The notes under the pieces are model-generated. The model was not told the DNA's origin, did not search any database, and worked only from the letters and a program-made list of their open reading frames with translations. Shown one piece after another: positions 43,444 to 51,773 of a stretch of DNA of 64,000 bases; positions within the stretch are counted from its first letter, which is position 1; every line of letters begins with the position of its first letter. The stretch spans positions 434,001 through 498,000 of the forward strand of contig OZ252297.1 of the NCBI GenBank assembly GCA_965250275.1, written 5' to 3'. The stretch comes from G965250275 sp965250275 (GTDB lineage Bacteria > Pseudomonadota > Alphaproteobacteria > Rhodobacterales > Rhodobacteraceae). A program made the position numbers and the translations under genes.

Positions 43444-43692
43444 TTAGTTTCCGCCAGTGCTCGTGGTCGAGGTGGATGTCGTCGAGCCGCCACCCGTGAG
43501 CGCGGCGATCGCCCCTATGCCCAGTACCCCGGCCGCGATCGGTGCGAAGTTCTGCGCGTCCAGCAAGGCTGGGGGCAGGCACTCTTCGAGCTCCGCGTTG
43601 GCAGGATCATCGCAGTCCACGCTCTGCGCGAATGCCGGGAAAGCCATGCTGACAGCAACCGCCGCTACCAAGAATTTCCGTATGGTCATCAT
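43444..43692 (-). CDS. YjbE-like small exported protein of the exopolysaccharide locus
   Basis: This 82-aa protein has a clear Sec signal peptide (about residues 1-22, VAVSMAFPAFAQ), a short mature part with two Cys (VDCDDP and LEECLPP), a hydrophobic Gly/Ala stretch (APIAAGVLGIGAIAAL) and a Gly/Ser/Thr tail GGGSTTSTSTTSTGGN. The tail and layout strongly recall E. coli YjbE, first gene of the yjbEFGH exopolysaccharide operon; yjbF and yjbH relatives lie nearby at 47552 and 48172. GGAG is 5 bases before ATG 43692 and 8 bases before a second in-frame ATG at 43689, so either may be used. Role in polysaccharide production is inferred from context. Confidence 0.75.
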   Translation of the reverse strand: MMTIRKFLVAAVAVSMAFPAFAQSVDCDDPANAELEECLPPALLDAQNFAPIAAGVLGIGAIAALTGGGSTTSTSTTSTGGN

Positions 43693-43723
43693 TACAACTC
43701 CATAACACTTGAGAGTGTTGTAA
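43692..43723 (-). promoter_or_regulatory. Leader with nested inverted repeats at the yjbE-like ribosome site
   Basis: Two overlapping dyads lie just before the start codon: AACACT/AGTGTT (43704-43709 with 43714-43719) and TTACAAC/GTTGTAA (43692-43698 with 43717-43723). In the mRNA they share bases and cannot form together. The second would hold the GGAG site in its loop and pair up to the start codon. A translation switch is possible but untested. Confidence 0.35.
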
Positions 43724-43964
43724 CATGATACAGGGCCAATGAGAAGCCCATGCTGCACGCGCACACTTGATAATAACGTTTGTTTTATAACGCCTTAGCA
43801 TCGGCCAGTGTCCCGGTGGCTGATCTTTGCCGGTGAATCACCAGCGACTCTGTTCCTCTTAGCCTTGGCTTCAAGGACCATTCCAGAGTAAGAGAGGCCA
43901 TTCATATGTGCACTTGCGATGAATGTGTGTTGTGCCGTGAGTTGCGCTGGTGCGGGATCAAGAA

Positions 43965-46118
43965 ATGACCAATTTCCCTTCAAATCAACAGTTTCAGAAG
44001 CCGTCGCCTGCGCCAGCACCCGAGCAACCTGCGGACGACGATGTTTTGGATCTGTCTGCGCTATTTTCAGCGATCTGGCGCGGGAAATGGATCATCTGTG
44101 TTATTGCGATTCTCGCCGTTCTGGCTGGCGGTTACTACGCCTTTGTGGCCGCAACCCCGCTGTACAAATCCACAGCGGTTGTGATCTTGGAAACCGAGCA
44201 GCAAAGCATCGTCGATCTGCAGGGGGTGGTTGGGGGCCTGACAGGCGACACGTCAGAAGTTAACTCAGAGGTGGAGGTTCTGCGTTCACGTGGGCTTATG
44301 GGAAAGGTCGTGGATAGGCTGAACCTGGTGGCGGACCCGGAGTTCAATGGCACGCTCAGACCACCATCGCCGATTGATAGCTTGAAGGACACCATCAAAA
44401 CGCTGATTGGCGCGACCGAGCCGGAGTTGTCACTCGCACCTGAAGAACAAGCCCGCCGCGAGCGCGATGCGGTTGTGACCGAACTCTTAGAGCAGGTGGT
44501 TGTGCGTAATGTTCCACTGAGCCTTGTTTTTCAGGTCACCGTGGAATCGGAACAGGCCGAGAAGTCGGCCCTGATCGCGGACACAATCGTTGAGCTTTAC
44601 GTTCTGAACCAGCTGGAGGTGAAGTTCGAGGCAACTGAGCAGGCCACAAGTTGGCTTGCAGCCCGGGTTTCTGAGCTTCAGGTGCAGCTGGAAGAAGCAG
44701 AAGCCAAACTTGCGGATTTCAGCACCTCCACCGAATTGGTTTCGGTGGAGTCTCTTCAGGCGCAAGAAGTACAGCTGAAGGACTTGCGAGATCGCATTTC
44801 CACCGCAGAGGAATCAGAGATTGCGATGCAGGCACAGCTGGAATCGCTGCGAGCGGCCGGAACACGAGCTGATCGCGCCGCTTTGTCGAACGATCCGCAA
44901 CTGCGCCGTTTCCTGACACGTGCTGAGACAGACAATCAGATGGCCGATGCGTTCGATACGCGTTTCGAACAGGTCCTGGCTCGCGCAGAACTGGATTTGA
45001 GTCGGACGCAGCAGCAAGTCGCGGCGCTGAAGAACTCCGAGGTCGAACTGACAGACCAAATCTCCAGGCAAGGCGAGGACCTGATTACATTACAGCAGTT
45101 TACGCGCGAGGCAGAAGCGATCCGGCTGCTCTACGAGTACTTTCTGACCCGCTTGAAAGAGACCGCAGCACAACAAGGCATCCAGCAGGCCGACAGTCGC
45201 ATACTGTCCAATTCGGTGGTTCCCGCCGCACCGGCCTCTCCCAGAAAAACTCTGATCCTCGGCCTGTCTGGGATCCTGGGTGTGATGTTCGGGATCGGTC
45301 TGGTTCTGTTGCGGGAGGCTCGGCACAAAGGGTTCCGCACAGCGCGCGATCTGGAAGCACATACCGGGTACACAGTGCTCGGGCAGGTGCCGCAAATCCC
45401 CGCGCGCAGCCGCAAAAATGTCCTGAAATACCTGGCCGACAAACCGACTTCCGCCGCCGTGGAGGCGGTCCGCAACCTTCGCACCTCTGTGCTTTTATCG
45501 AATGTCGACAATCCTCCGAAGGTCATCGTTTCGACATCTTCGGTCCCTGGTGAGGGGAAGACCACAAATTCTCTGGCGTTGGCGCAGAACCTGATCGGGC
45601 TTGGAAAATCTGTCCTTCTGATCGAAGGCGACATCCGGCGCAGAACCTTTTCGCAGTATTTCGAGCGGCTTCCGCAACGGGGCCTCGTCGCCGTTCTTGG
45701 CGGCGACATCAAACTCGAGGATGCAATCTTCCAGCCCGAGGGTTTCGGGGCCGATATTCTTGTCGGGGAGAAGGCCTCCACAAACGCCGCTGACCTCTTT
45801 GCCTCGGATCGGTTCAAAGCGCTGATTGCAGATGTTCGCGAGCGCTATGACGCCGTGATCATCGACACGCCACCGGTTCTCGTCGTCCCGGATGCCCGGA
45901 TCATCGCCCAGGTCGCAGATGCTGTGCTCTTCACAGTGCATTGGGATCGTACATCCAAGCAGCAAATTGATGAATCCTTGCGGACCTTCCACAACTCCAA
46001 CCAGCGTATCACCGGCCTGGTGCTGTCCCAGATCAATTCGAGCCGCATGAAAGCCTATGGCTACGGGGGCCAGTACGGCGCCTATGCCGGCTATGGTGCA
46101 AAGTACTACAACAACTGA
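43965..46118 (+). CDS. Wzc-type polysaccharide tyrosine autokinase (BY-kinase)
   Basis: This 717-aa protein has two membrane helices (about 42-64 and 430-452) flanking a periplasmic Wzz domain with long coiled coils. The C-terminal cytosolic kinase has Walker A VPGEGKTTNS (about residue 528), Walker A' VLLIEGDIRR and Walker B YDAVIIDTPPVLVV. It ends in a Tyr cluster (YGYGGQYGAYAGYGAKYY) that is the usual autophosphorylation site. Such kinases set polymer length and drive export with a Wza-type channel, encoded convergently next door. ATG 43965 is preferred over GTG 43950 by position of the GGGA site. It is divergent from the yjbE-like gene. Confidence 0.95.
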   Translation: MTNFPSNQQFQKPSPAPAPEQPADDDVLDLSALFSAIWRGKWIICVIAILAVLAGGYYAFVAATPLYKSTAVVILETEQQSIVDLQGVVGGLTGDTSEVNSEVEVLRSRGLMGKVVDRLNLVADPEFNGTLRPPSPIDSLKDTIKTLIGATEPELSLAPEEQARRERDAVVTELLEQVVVRNVPLSLVFQVTVESEQAEKSALIADTIVELYVLNQLEVKFEATEQATSWLAARVSELQVQLEEAEAKLADFSTSTELVSVESLQAQEVQLKDLRDRISTAEESEIAMQAQLESLRAAGTRADRAALSNDPQLRRFLTRAETDNQMADAFDTRFEQVLARAELDLSRTQQQVAALKNSEVELTDQISRQGEDLITLQQFTREAEAIRLLYEYFLTRLKETAAQQGIQQADSRILSNSVVPAAPASPRKTLILGLSGILGVMFGIGLVLLREARHKGFRTARDLEAHTGYTVLGQVPQIPARSRKNVLKYLADKPTSAAVEAVRNLRTSVLLSNVDNPPKVIVSTSSVPGEGKTTNSLALAQNLIGLGKSVLLIEGDIRRRTFSQYFERLPQRGLVAVLGGDIKLEDAIFQPEGFGADILVGEKASTNAADLFASDRFKALIADVRERYDAVIIDTPPVLVVPDARIIAQVADAVLFTVHWDRTSKQQIDESLRTFHNSNQRITGLVLSQINSSRMKAYGYGGQYGAYAGYGAKYYNN

Positions 46119-46146
46119 TGCACAGGTGGCTGCACCGGCCTGACAT

Positions 46147-47514
46147 CTAGTTTGTCGCGGCTGCTATGCTGGAATTGACCAAAGATGGTGTGATCTGCGT
46201 GATCACACGGTTCCACCGCGTCACGGGTTGCTCGGCAATGAAGATCACATCGTTGGGGCGCAATTGAAACCGTGTGGCAAGCACGAAGTTTGCCGCGTTC
46301 CGCGCGTCCAGATGCCACGCGGTGACGGCTCCGAACTCGCGCGGATCGGTTGACGCCCGCAGGACATAAACTTCCGAGATGTCGCCTGTGCGCCGGTCAA
46401 TCCCTTCGGCCTCTTCGAACAGTGCGTCAGCAAGGCTCGCCTGACGTTCGAAAGGAAGTTCGTAGCGGGTTTGCTTCTGCAACTCTCCGGTCAGGTAAAC
46501 GTAGTCCTGATCCACAGCCCCCAGATCGAACCGTGTGTCGAAATTCGCACGCGCTTCGTTGAGGTTGTTTCGCTGGAGGTTCACCGCAGTTTCGAGCTCG
46601 TCCAATGCGCGCGCACGACCATCCAGACGTGTTTGGGTCAGGCGGATCTGCTGCTCGAAATAGTTCTCGGCGCGGTCCAGTTGATAGTCGGTGTCGACAA
46701 ACACGGAGTCACCTTCAATAAGGCGCGTGCGCTGCAGATCAGCGCTGGCGTACAGTGACGTCAGAGGGATCTGATAAAGCGTGCCATCGCGGTAGATCCG
46801 GACGGATCCAAGATCGATGTCAGCAACCGAGACTGATCCGGCTGCAGCCAGCGCTTCGTCAAGATAGAGCGGGGTTAGCGTGATCGGAACGACAGTGGGG
46901 TTTCCGACCGCACCCCCGATCGAAACCCGGCGGGAATTGAAATCAGAAATCTCGAGACTGAAAGTCGGATCGATCTGGTTTTCCACAAGCCTCTGAAAGA
47001 GCTCGGCCTCGGCTTCGTCGACGGTCATCCCGGCGATCCGTACCCGACCGACATCGGGAATATTGACGGACCCGTCATCCTGAACCGTGTAGCCCTGACG
47101 GCTGTTCTGCGCTGCCAGCAAACCTGAGAGTTCTTCGACCGTGTTTCGGGTCGCTGGCGTCGCCAGAACCACCACGTCGCCCACACCGATGGTGTATGGC
47201 CCTGGGTCGACCCGGGGTGGCGGTCGCAAGTCCAGTTGGCCGCGCTCTGCGTCTTGTGTCGATGGCGCGTCTGGAAGATCACCAAGGCCGCGCGGCGCAC
47301 GATTGCTCCCGTCACCTGCGGTGACGGAGAAAATGGCAGGTAGTGTTCTGGGGTTGTACGGCGATCTGTTGGCCAGTGAGACCGTCTCGGGGTTCATGTC
47401 GATGACCCGCACCTGACTGCCATCATCTACACCCGGCGTCACGGACGAACTGCGATAGATGCTCGAGCAACCGGCAACTGCCAGACACACCAGTCCAATC
47501 GTTAAGACACGCAT
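46147..47514 (-). CDS. Wza-type polysaccharide export lipoprotein (OMA family)
   Basis: ATG 47514 has GGAGG 9 bases upstream and gives a 455-aa lipoprotein with lipobox AVAGC (Cys16), so it should sit in the outer membrane. It has a Poly_export domain (about residues 110-200; YTIGVGDVVVLATP, GYTVQDDGSVNIPDVGRVRI), SLBB-like parts (RRVSIGGAVGNPTVVPITL) and a long helical insertion. It forms the export channel for the polysaccharide handled by the BY-kinase. It begins the minus-strand group that also holds yjbF and yjbH upstream; 37 bases separate it from yjbF. Confidence 0.93.
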   Translation of the reverse strand: MRVLTIGLVCLAVAGCSSIYRSSSVTPGVDDGSQVRVIDMNPETVSLANRSPYNPRTLPAIFSVTAGDGSNRAPRGLGDLPDAPSTQDAERGQLDLRPPPRVDPGPYTIGVGDVVVLATPATRNTVEELSGLLAAQNSRQGYTVQDDGSVNIPDVGRVRIAGMTVDEAEAELFQRLVENQIDPTFSLEISDFNSRRVSIGGAVGNPTVVPITLTPLYLDEALAAAGSVSVADIDLGSVRIYRDGTLYQIPLTSLYASADLQRTRLIEGDSVFVDTDYQLDRAENYFEQQIRLTQTRLDGRARALDELETAVNLQRNNLNEARANFDTRFDLGAVDQDYVYLTGELQKQTRYELPFERQASLADALFEEAEGIDRRTGDISEVYVLRASTDPREFGAVTAWHLDARNAANFVLATRFQLRPNDVIFIAEQPVTRWNRVITQITPSLVNSSIAAATN

Positions 47515-47551
47515 GTTTTGGATCCTCCGTCGGGACAAAAGGGCCTTTGTG

Positions 47552-48175
47552 TCATTGCGGCACCACTCGGGTTGTCAGAACCCCAACCTCTTCGCCCGGC
47601 CACTGCCGGGATTGGACGATACGGTTATCCGAATTCCTAATCCAATACAGGTTCAGAAACGACTGATCCACACTGCGGCAGTCTTCCGCCATCAGGCGTG
47701 TCTGCACGGACCCAGTACTGAGCGTTACCTCGCGCGCACCGCGATTTTCGATCAGGCACCGATAAGCGCGAATGAGGGTGGTATCATCGCCCGTCAGATA
47801 AGTGTGAAACCGCTCGGTAAGACCGGTTCTCCCCTGCTTCACTGCGGACAAGGGTTCCGAAACATCAGCCGCCATAAGACCCTGTCCGAAGCCGCGGGTG
47901 CCAACCAGAAACCCGTCTTGAAAGATAAGCGACGCACCATCTGGCGTCAGCCAGGTTTCAAGATCACCGCGGCGGGATTCCAGGATCACGTTACTGGCAA
48001 CCTCCCGATCCAAAAGCGCCACTTGAAGAAGCGGCGGGTTTTGCTGCAGCAACGCGACGAACTGCGGTGCAAATCCCGCTTGTTCCGGAAAGAGCGCGCC
48101 TCGCACCTGATCAAAGTCATCGCTGGTGTTGGTACAGGCGGCGAGGAACAGGAAAAGTGGATACAAACGCGTCAT
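47552..48175 (-). CDS. yjbF: YjbF-family lipoprotein
   Basis: This 207-aa lipoprotein has lipobox FLAAC (Cys14) and the YjbF/GfcB-like body: LESRRGDLETWLTPDGASLIFQ and GFLVGTRGFGQGLMAADV are typical. YjbF proteins are outer-membrane lipoproteins of group-4-capsule-like or Yjb exopolysaccharide systems. Its start overlaps the yjbH stop (ATGA), so yjbH and yjbF are co-translated. YjbG was not found. Confidence 0.9.
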   Translation of the reverse strand: MTRLYPLFLFLAACTNTSDDFDQVRGALFPEQAGFAPQFVALLQQNPPLLQVALLDREVASNVILESRRGDLETWLTPDGASLIFQDGFLVGTRGFGQGLMAADVSEPLSAVKQGRTGLTERFHTYLTGDDTTLIRAYRCLIENRGAREVTLSTGSVQTRLMAEDCRSVDQSFLNLYWIRNSDNRIVQSRQWPGEEVGVLTTRVVPQ

Positions 48176-50274
48176 CTGAAATACCTCGCCCAGCGTCCGG
48201 AGAGACGATTAGCGCGTTCCTCGCGCGTGTATTCGTAGAGCCTGTTGCGGACGATCAGACGCGCCCCGCCATCCCGGAGCACGGGCCGGATCACCTGCTT
48301 GACGGTTGATCGTGAGGGCCGCCCTGTGAACCAGGACAGGGGCATCTCGAAGCGGATGCCTTTGTCAAATGACCCTTCTCCAAACTCTTCGAACGGCACA
48401 TCCGTCAGCGTAAAGAAACCACCGACCTTGAACCCGTTGTTGAATTCCCGATCCAGCGAGAAGGTGGCGCCCCAGTCTCCCGCCAAATAGCGTCCCGCGT
48501 CGACCTGGACCTGATAGTCGTTCCCCACATCGTAATACACCGAGGCGTGACCTGTGATGACGTCATAATCCTGAAAACCGAACAGCATGTCGAAATCGCG
48601 TTGTCGGGCATAGTTGACCTCGGCACCCAAGGCGAGCCGGCTATCGACCGGGTACCAGAGAACTTCGGACGAGAACCCGCCGAACATCGGTTCGAGATAT
48701 CCGGCAGTGACGCGGGCAAAGACATTTTCGCGAGGCCGCCAGAAATACTCGGTCGTGAGATGTGTCAGTTCCAGGTTCGACTCTTGTGCGTACAAGACCC
48801 AGTCGGATCGTACCCTTGGCAATTCGGAGTCAGATTGTCGCGTTGCGTCATCGATGTTGCCGATGATGGGTTGGCGAAGTTGACCGGACAACACAAACCC
48901 CGGTGCAACCACAAGATCGGCATCCAACTGGACCCCAAGATCGAACCGCAACGGGTCATCCGGGTCAAAAAACGAAAAGGCCGTGTAAGGGCCAATACGA
49001 TACCCGAAACGGGGATACGCATCGTCCAGAATTTCAATGCCAGACCTGTGTGCGTCGGAAATTCTGGCGCGCGCAAGGCTGCGCCAGGCCCCGTCCAGAT
49101 CCGTTTCCAACTCGTAGAAATCGCTGCGTTCGGTCGTGATCCGGGTGATCGGCAGACCGTTGCGCAACAGGATCACTTCGAACTGCGTGATCTCGGGCGG
49201 CATGGTGTTGGCCAGAATGCGGTTGGCGCGCCCAACCGCTTGGGCAGATGCGCCGTAACGAAAGTTTTCGATCCGGACGGTCACGGTGGAGCCGCGCATG
49301 GCGAACCCCTCCAATTGCAATCCTTGGCTGGCCAGTCGTTGGGCAAGGACAGCACGTGCATCCGGCTGATCTGGCCGCCGTTTCGGCAGATTCCAACTTG
49401 CCAGCGCTACCCGGTCTACCGGAAGAGTCGATGGTGGTGCTGTGCCAAACCCTGCCCCGACGGAAGGCTTGGTCGGGTCGAACACATAGGTGATCTGTAC
49501 GCCCAGATCCGTGCCGTACATGTAATAGCCGCTCAGCCGGGTGCCGTTGTCGAAACGGTAGGTCAGGCCAAAATTGAACGGGATGTTCTGTTCATAAACC
49601 CCTCTGGATGTTTCTGGGACATACGCGTCCGAAGAATACTCGGCGAGTAGCGACAATTGATCGTTCACATCCCATTTGACCCCCCCGAACAGAGCGATAT
49701 CGCCCCGGAACCAGTTGCCGAAATCAACCTGTCCAGTGGTATCGATTCCTCCAGCACCTGACGCCGGTCGTGTGCAAAATCTGTTGGCGATCCAACAGAG
49801 CGGGCTCTCAAAAGCGCCCCGGGTTGCCAACCGGCCCCAGCCAACCCCGGCGGTGACTTTGATGTCCTCGGCAAAGGTCTTGGTCGCGACCAGATATTCG
49901 CCCGCATAGATACCGGTGCCGCCAAAGTCGCGCAGTCCCAACGCCACTGCAGGGCGGCGCGAGGTTTCGTCGGTCAGTTGGAAATGAATGTCGAAACTGC
50001 GGTCATACCGACTGCGGCCGCGGTCGAAACCCTCGATATAGGCATAGCGGAAGGAGCCATAGACCCAAGGCAGCATCTGAAAGGTCAATGTGTTCCTGAT
50101 AGTCGGGCCGAATCCATTGGCCGTCAGCGCAATCTCTCCGTCGCCCAAGACCTCCGCAGTGGGCATGTCCATCAAGCCAGGGGTGCCGAAAGAGGACAAA
50201 TGCTGCGCCCATAGGCCCGACCCCGCGCAGCCCAAGCTGAGCGCAATGCCGGCAAGCCTATTGGCAAAGCCCAT
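48172..50274 (-). CDS. yjbH: YjbH-family outer-membrane beta-barrel protein
   Basis: This 700-aa protein with a signal peptide has FGTPGLMDMPTAEVLGDGEI, the typical YjbH opening, and many alternating beta-strand repeats to the end (GGVKWDVNDQLSLLAEYSSD, RFDNGTRLSGYYMYG). YjbH/GfcD proteins are large beta-barrels needed for exopolysaccharide secretion or modification. It is the first gene of the yjbH-yjbF-wza group on the minus strand and faces a phosphatase gene across about 150 bases. Confidence 0.93.
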   Translation of the reverse strand: MGFANRLAGIALSLGCAGSGLWAQHLSSFGTPGLMDMPTAEVLGDGEIALTANGFGPTIRNTLTFQMLPWVYGSFRYAYIEGFDRGRSRYDRSFDIHFQLTDETSRRPAVALGLRDFGGTGIYAGEYLVATKTFAEDIKVTAGVGWGRLATRGAFESPLCWIANRFCTRPASGAGGIDTTGQVDFGNWFRGDIALFGGVKWDVNDQLSLLAEYSSDAYVPETSRGVYEQNIPFNFGLTYRFDNGTRLSGYYMYGTDLGVQITYVFDPTKPSVGAGFGTAPPSTLPVDRVALASWNLPKRRPDQPDARAVLAQRLASQGLQLEGFAMRGSTVTVRIENFRYGASAQAVGRANRILANTMPPEITQFEVILLRNGLPITRITTERSDFYELETDLDGAWRSLARARISDAHRSGIEILDDAYPRFGYRIGPYTAFSFFDPDDPLRFDLGVQLDADLVVAPGFVLSGQLRQPIIGNIDDATRQSDSELPRVRSDWVLYAQESNLELTHLTTEYFWRPRENVFARVTAGYLEPMFGGFSSEVLWYPVDSRLALGAEVNYARQRDFDMLFGFQDYDVITGHASVYYDVGNDYQVQVDAGRYLAGDWGATFSLDREFNNGFKVGGFFTLTDVPFEEFGEGSFDKGIRFEMPLSWFTGRPSRSTVKQVIRPVLRDGGARLIVRNRLYEYTREERANRLSGRWARYFR

Positions 50275-50423
50275 AGAAATCTGTCCTCAATCGCTCTTAT
50301 TTTTTTGTTTTGATTTTAGCAGATGGCAGCATCCGCTTCACAGTTGGCGGCAGGCGAAGTAACACTTCATCAGCAACTGAGCCTGAAATGCCACAGGCCG
50401 GCCAGACCACGGACCAAACTTGC

Positions 50424-51158
50424 ATGATTGCCCGCTGGGTTACTGAAAAACTTGGATTTCTGCGGCCCGAGAGCACAATTGTACCAGAGCGGCCCATTCA
50501 AGTGATTGGGGACATTCACGGGCGCATCGACCTGTTGGACAAGTTGCTCGAAGTTCTCGACCCGAGTTTGCCGATTGTCTGTGTTGGCGATTATGTGGAC
50601 CGGGGAGAAGGCAGCGCCGAGGTTCTGCATCGGCTGCGCGACCGGTCCGACATCATCTGTTTGATGGGGAACCACGAAGCGATGATGCTGGATTTCCTTG
50701 CTGACCCCAATAACAATGGATCGGTCTGGCTGCGCAATGGTGGTCTACAGACGTTGGCCAGTTTTGGGGTTTCGGGCCTCACCGAAACAACCAAGGGAGA
50801 GCCTGTGCAAGCGGCCGCGGTTGCATTGCGCTTTGCCATGGGCGATCCGCTGATTGAGTGGATACAACGTTTACCGTTCAGTTATGTCTCCGGAAATGTC
50901 GCGGTCGTGCATGCTGCGGCCGATCCGAACGCCGCTGTGGAGCATCAATCAGCCAGGCATCTGTTGTGGGGCCACCCTGCGTTTTTGTCGTCCCGGCGCC
51001 GGGACGGCGTATGGGTCGTACACGGCCACACAATCGTAGATGCGCCCCATATCACGAAGTCCCGCATTCCGATCGATACGGGTGCCTACGCGACCGGCCG
51101 TTTGACCGCTGCTGTGATCAAAGAGAACAGTGTTGAGTTCGTGACGGCATCGGCTTAA
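50424..51158 (+). CDS. PPP-family Ser/Thr (or Tyr) protein phosphatase
   Basis: This 244-aa metallophosphoesterase has the PPP signature motifs GDIHGR, GDYVDRGEG and MGNHEAMM, and VHGHTIVDAP near the C-terminus, giving the di-metal site. ATG 50424 gives the usual short N-terminus of this family; ATG 50388 or further upstream starts are possible but lack ribosome sites. The gene sits at the edge of the exopolysaccharide locus, where it might act on the BY-kinase or other phosphoproteins. It overlaps the DUF1185 gene stop by 4 bases on the opposite strand. Confidence 0.88.
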   Translation: MIARWVTEKLGFLRPESTIVPERPIQVIGDIHGRIDLLDKLLEVLDPSLPIVCVGDYVDRGEGSAEVLHRLRDRSDIICLMGNHEAMMLDFLADPNNNGSVWLRNGGLQTLASFGVSGLTETTKGEPVQAAAVALRFAMGDPLIEWIQRLPFSYVSGNVAVVHAAADPNAAVEHQSARHLLWGHPAFLSSRRRDGVWVVHGHTIVDAPHITKSRIPIDTGAYATGRLTAAVIKENSVEFVTASA

Positions 51159-51757
51159 ACGCCTGCCGGATTCTCCACGTCCCGACCCAATGCGGCCAGA
51201 TCAGAGTACCGATCGCCGATCCTATGATGCGGCCGCCCGCCCGTTGCGGCCGCCAGCGCAACAACCACTTCGTCCGCGGCAGGGGCGTCATAGATCGAGA
51301 ACTGCACGGTCAGATAGTGGGATCGACGCCCTGTGTCATGTTTGTCCATCAGCGGCACCTGGATCTGGGTGTTTGCTGGCCCGCGGGTATTGGTGAACCC
51401 CAGATAGCTTTTGGCACCGACGGCCTCGCGGTAGAAGTTCCCGAATTGCAGGGTATGGATCAAGGCCGAGGCATGCTCCAACTCGCAATCTGTGCCCGCG
51501 ATACAAGCCTTTCCATAAGCTTCGATGGCGTCGCCGGATCCCGCCAGCGCAATCAGCCTGTGGGTCAGCATCTGGCCCAAAGGGGGCGCCAGCCGTTGTA
51601 TCTCTGGGGCGAGGTCTTCGACATATCCGCACTTGGCCCAAGGATTGCGCAGCACCGCAGCCACTCCAATCATCCGTAGGACCGGATCAGCCTGTTTTTC
51701 ACCCTCACGGTGAATGTCCTCGTCATAGGTCACAACTTTGCGCAGTTCGGGAAGCAT
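51155..51757 (-). CDS. DUF1185 / AA_synth family protein
   Basis: ATG 51757 with AAGGA 8 bases upstream gives a 200-aa protein. Reading frames that extend it further upstream run antisense into the next gene and are not real. The sequence (MLPELRKVVTYDEDIHREG; VEDLAPEIQRLAPPLGQML; EHASALIHTLQFGNFYREA; QVPLMDKHD) matches the amino-acid-synthesis family PF06684/DUF1185, whose reaction is not established. It is the last gene of a four-gene operon with flavin reductase, hydrolase and RidA, so it probably handles a nitrogen-containing intermediate. Confidence 0.85.
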   Translation of the reverse strand: MLPELRKVVTYDEDIHREGEKQADPVLRMIGVAAVLRNPWAKCGYVEDLAPEIQRLAPPLGQMLTHRLIALAGSGDAIEAYGKACIAGTDCELEHASALIHTLQFGNFYREAVGAKSYLGFTNTRGPANTQIQVPLMDKHDTGRRSHYLTVQFSIYDAPAADEVVVALAAATGGRPHHRIGDRYSDLAALGRDVENPAGV

Positions 51758-51773
51758 CTCTGCGGTCCTTCTT

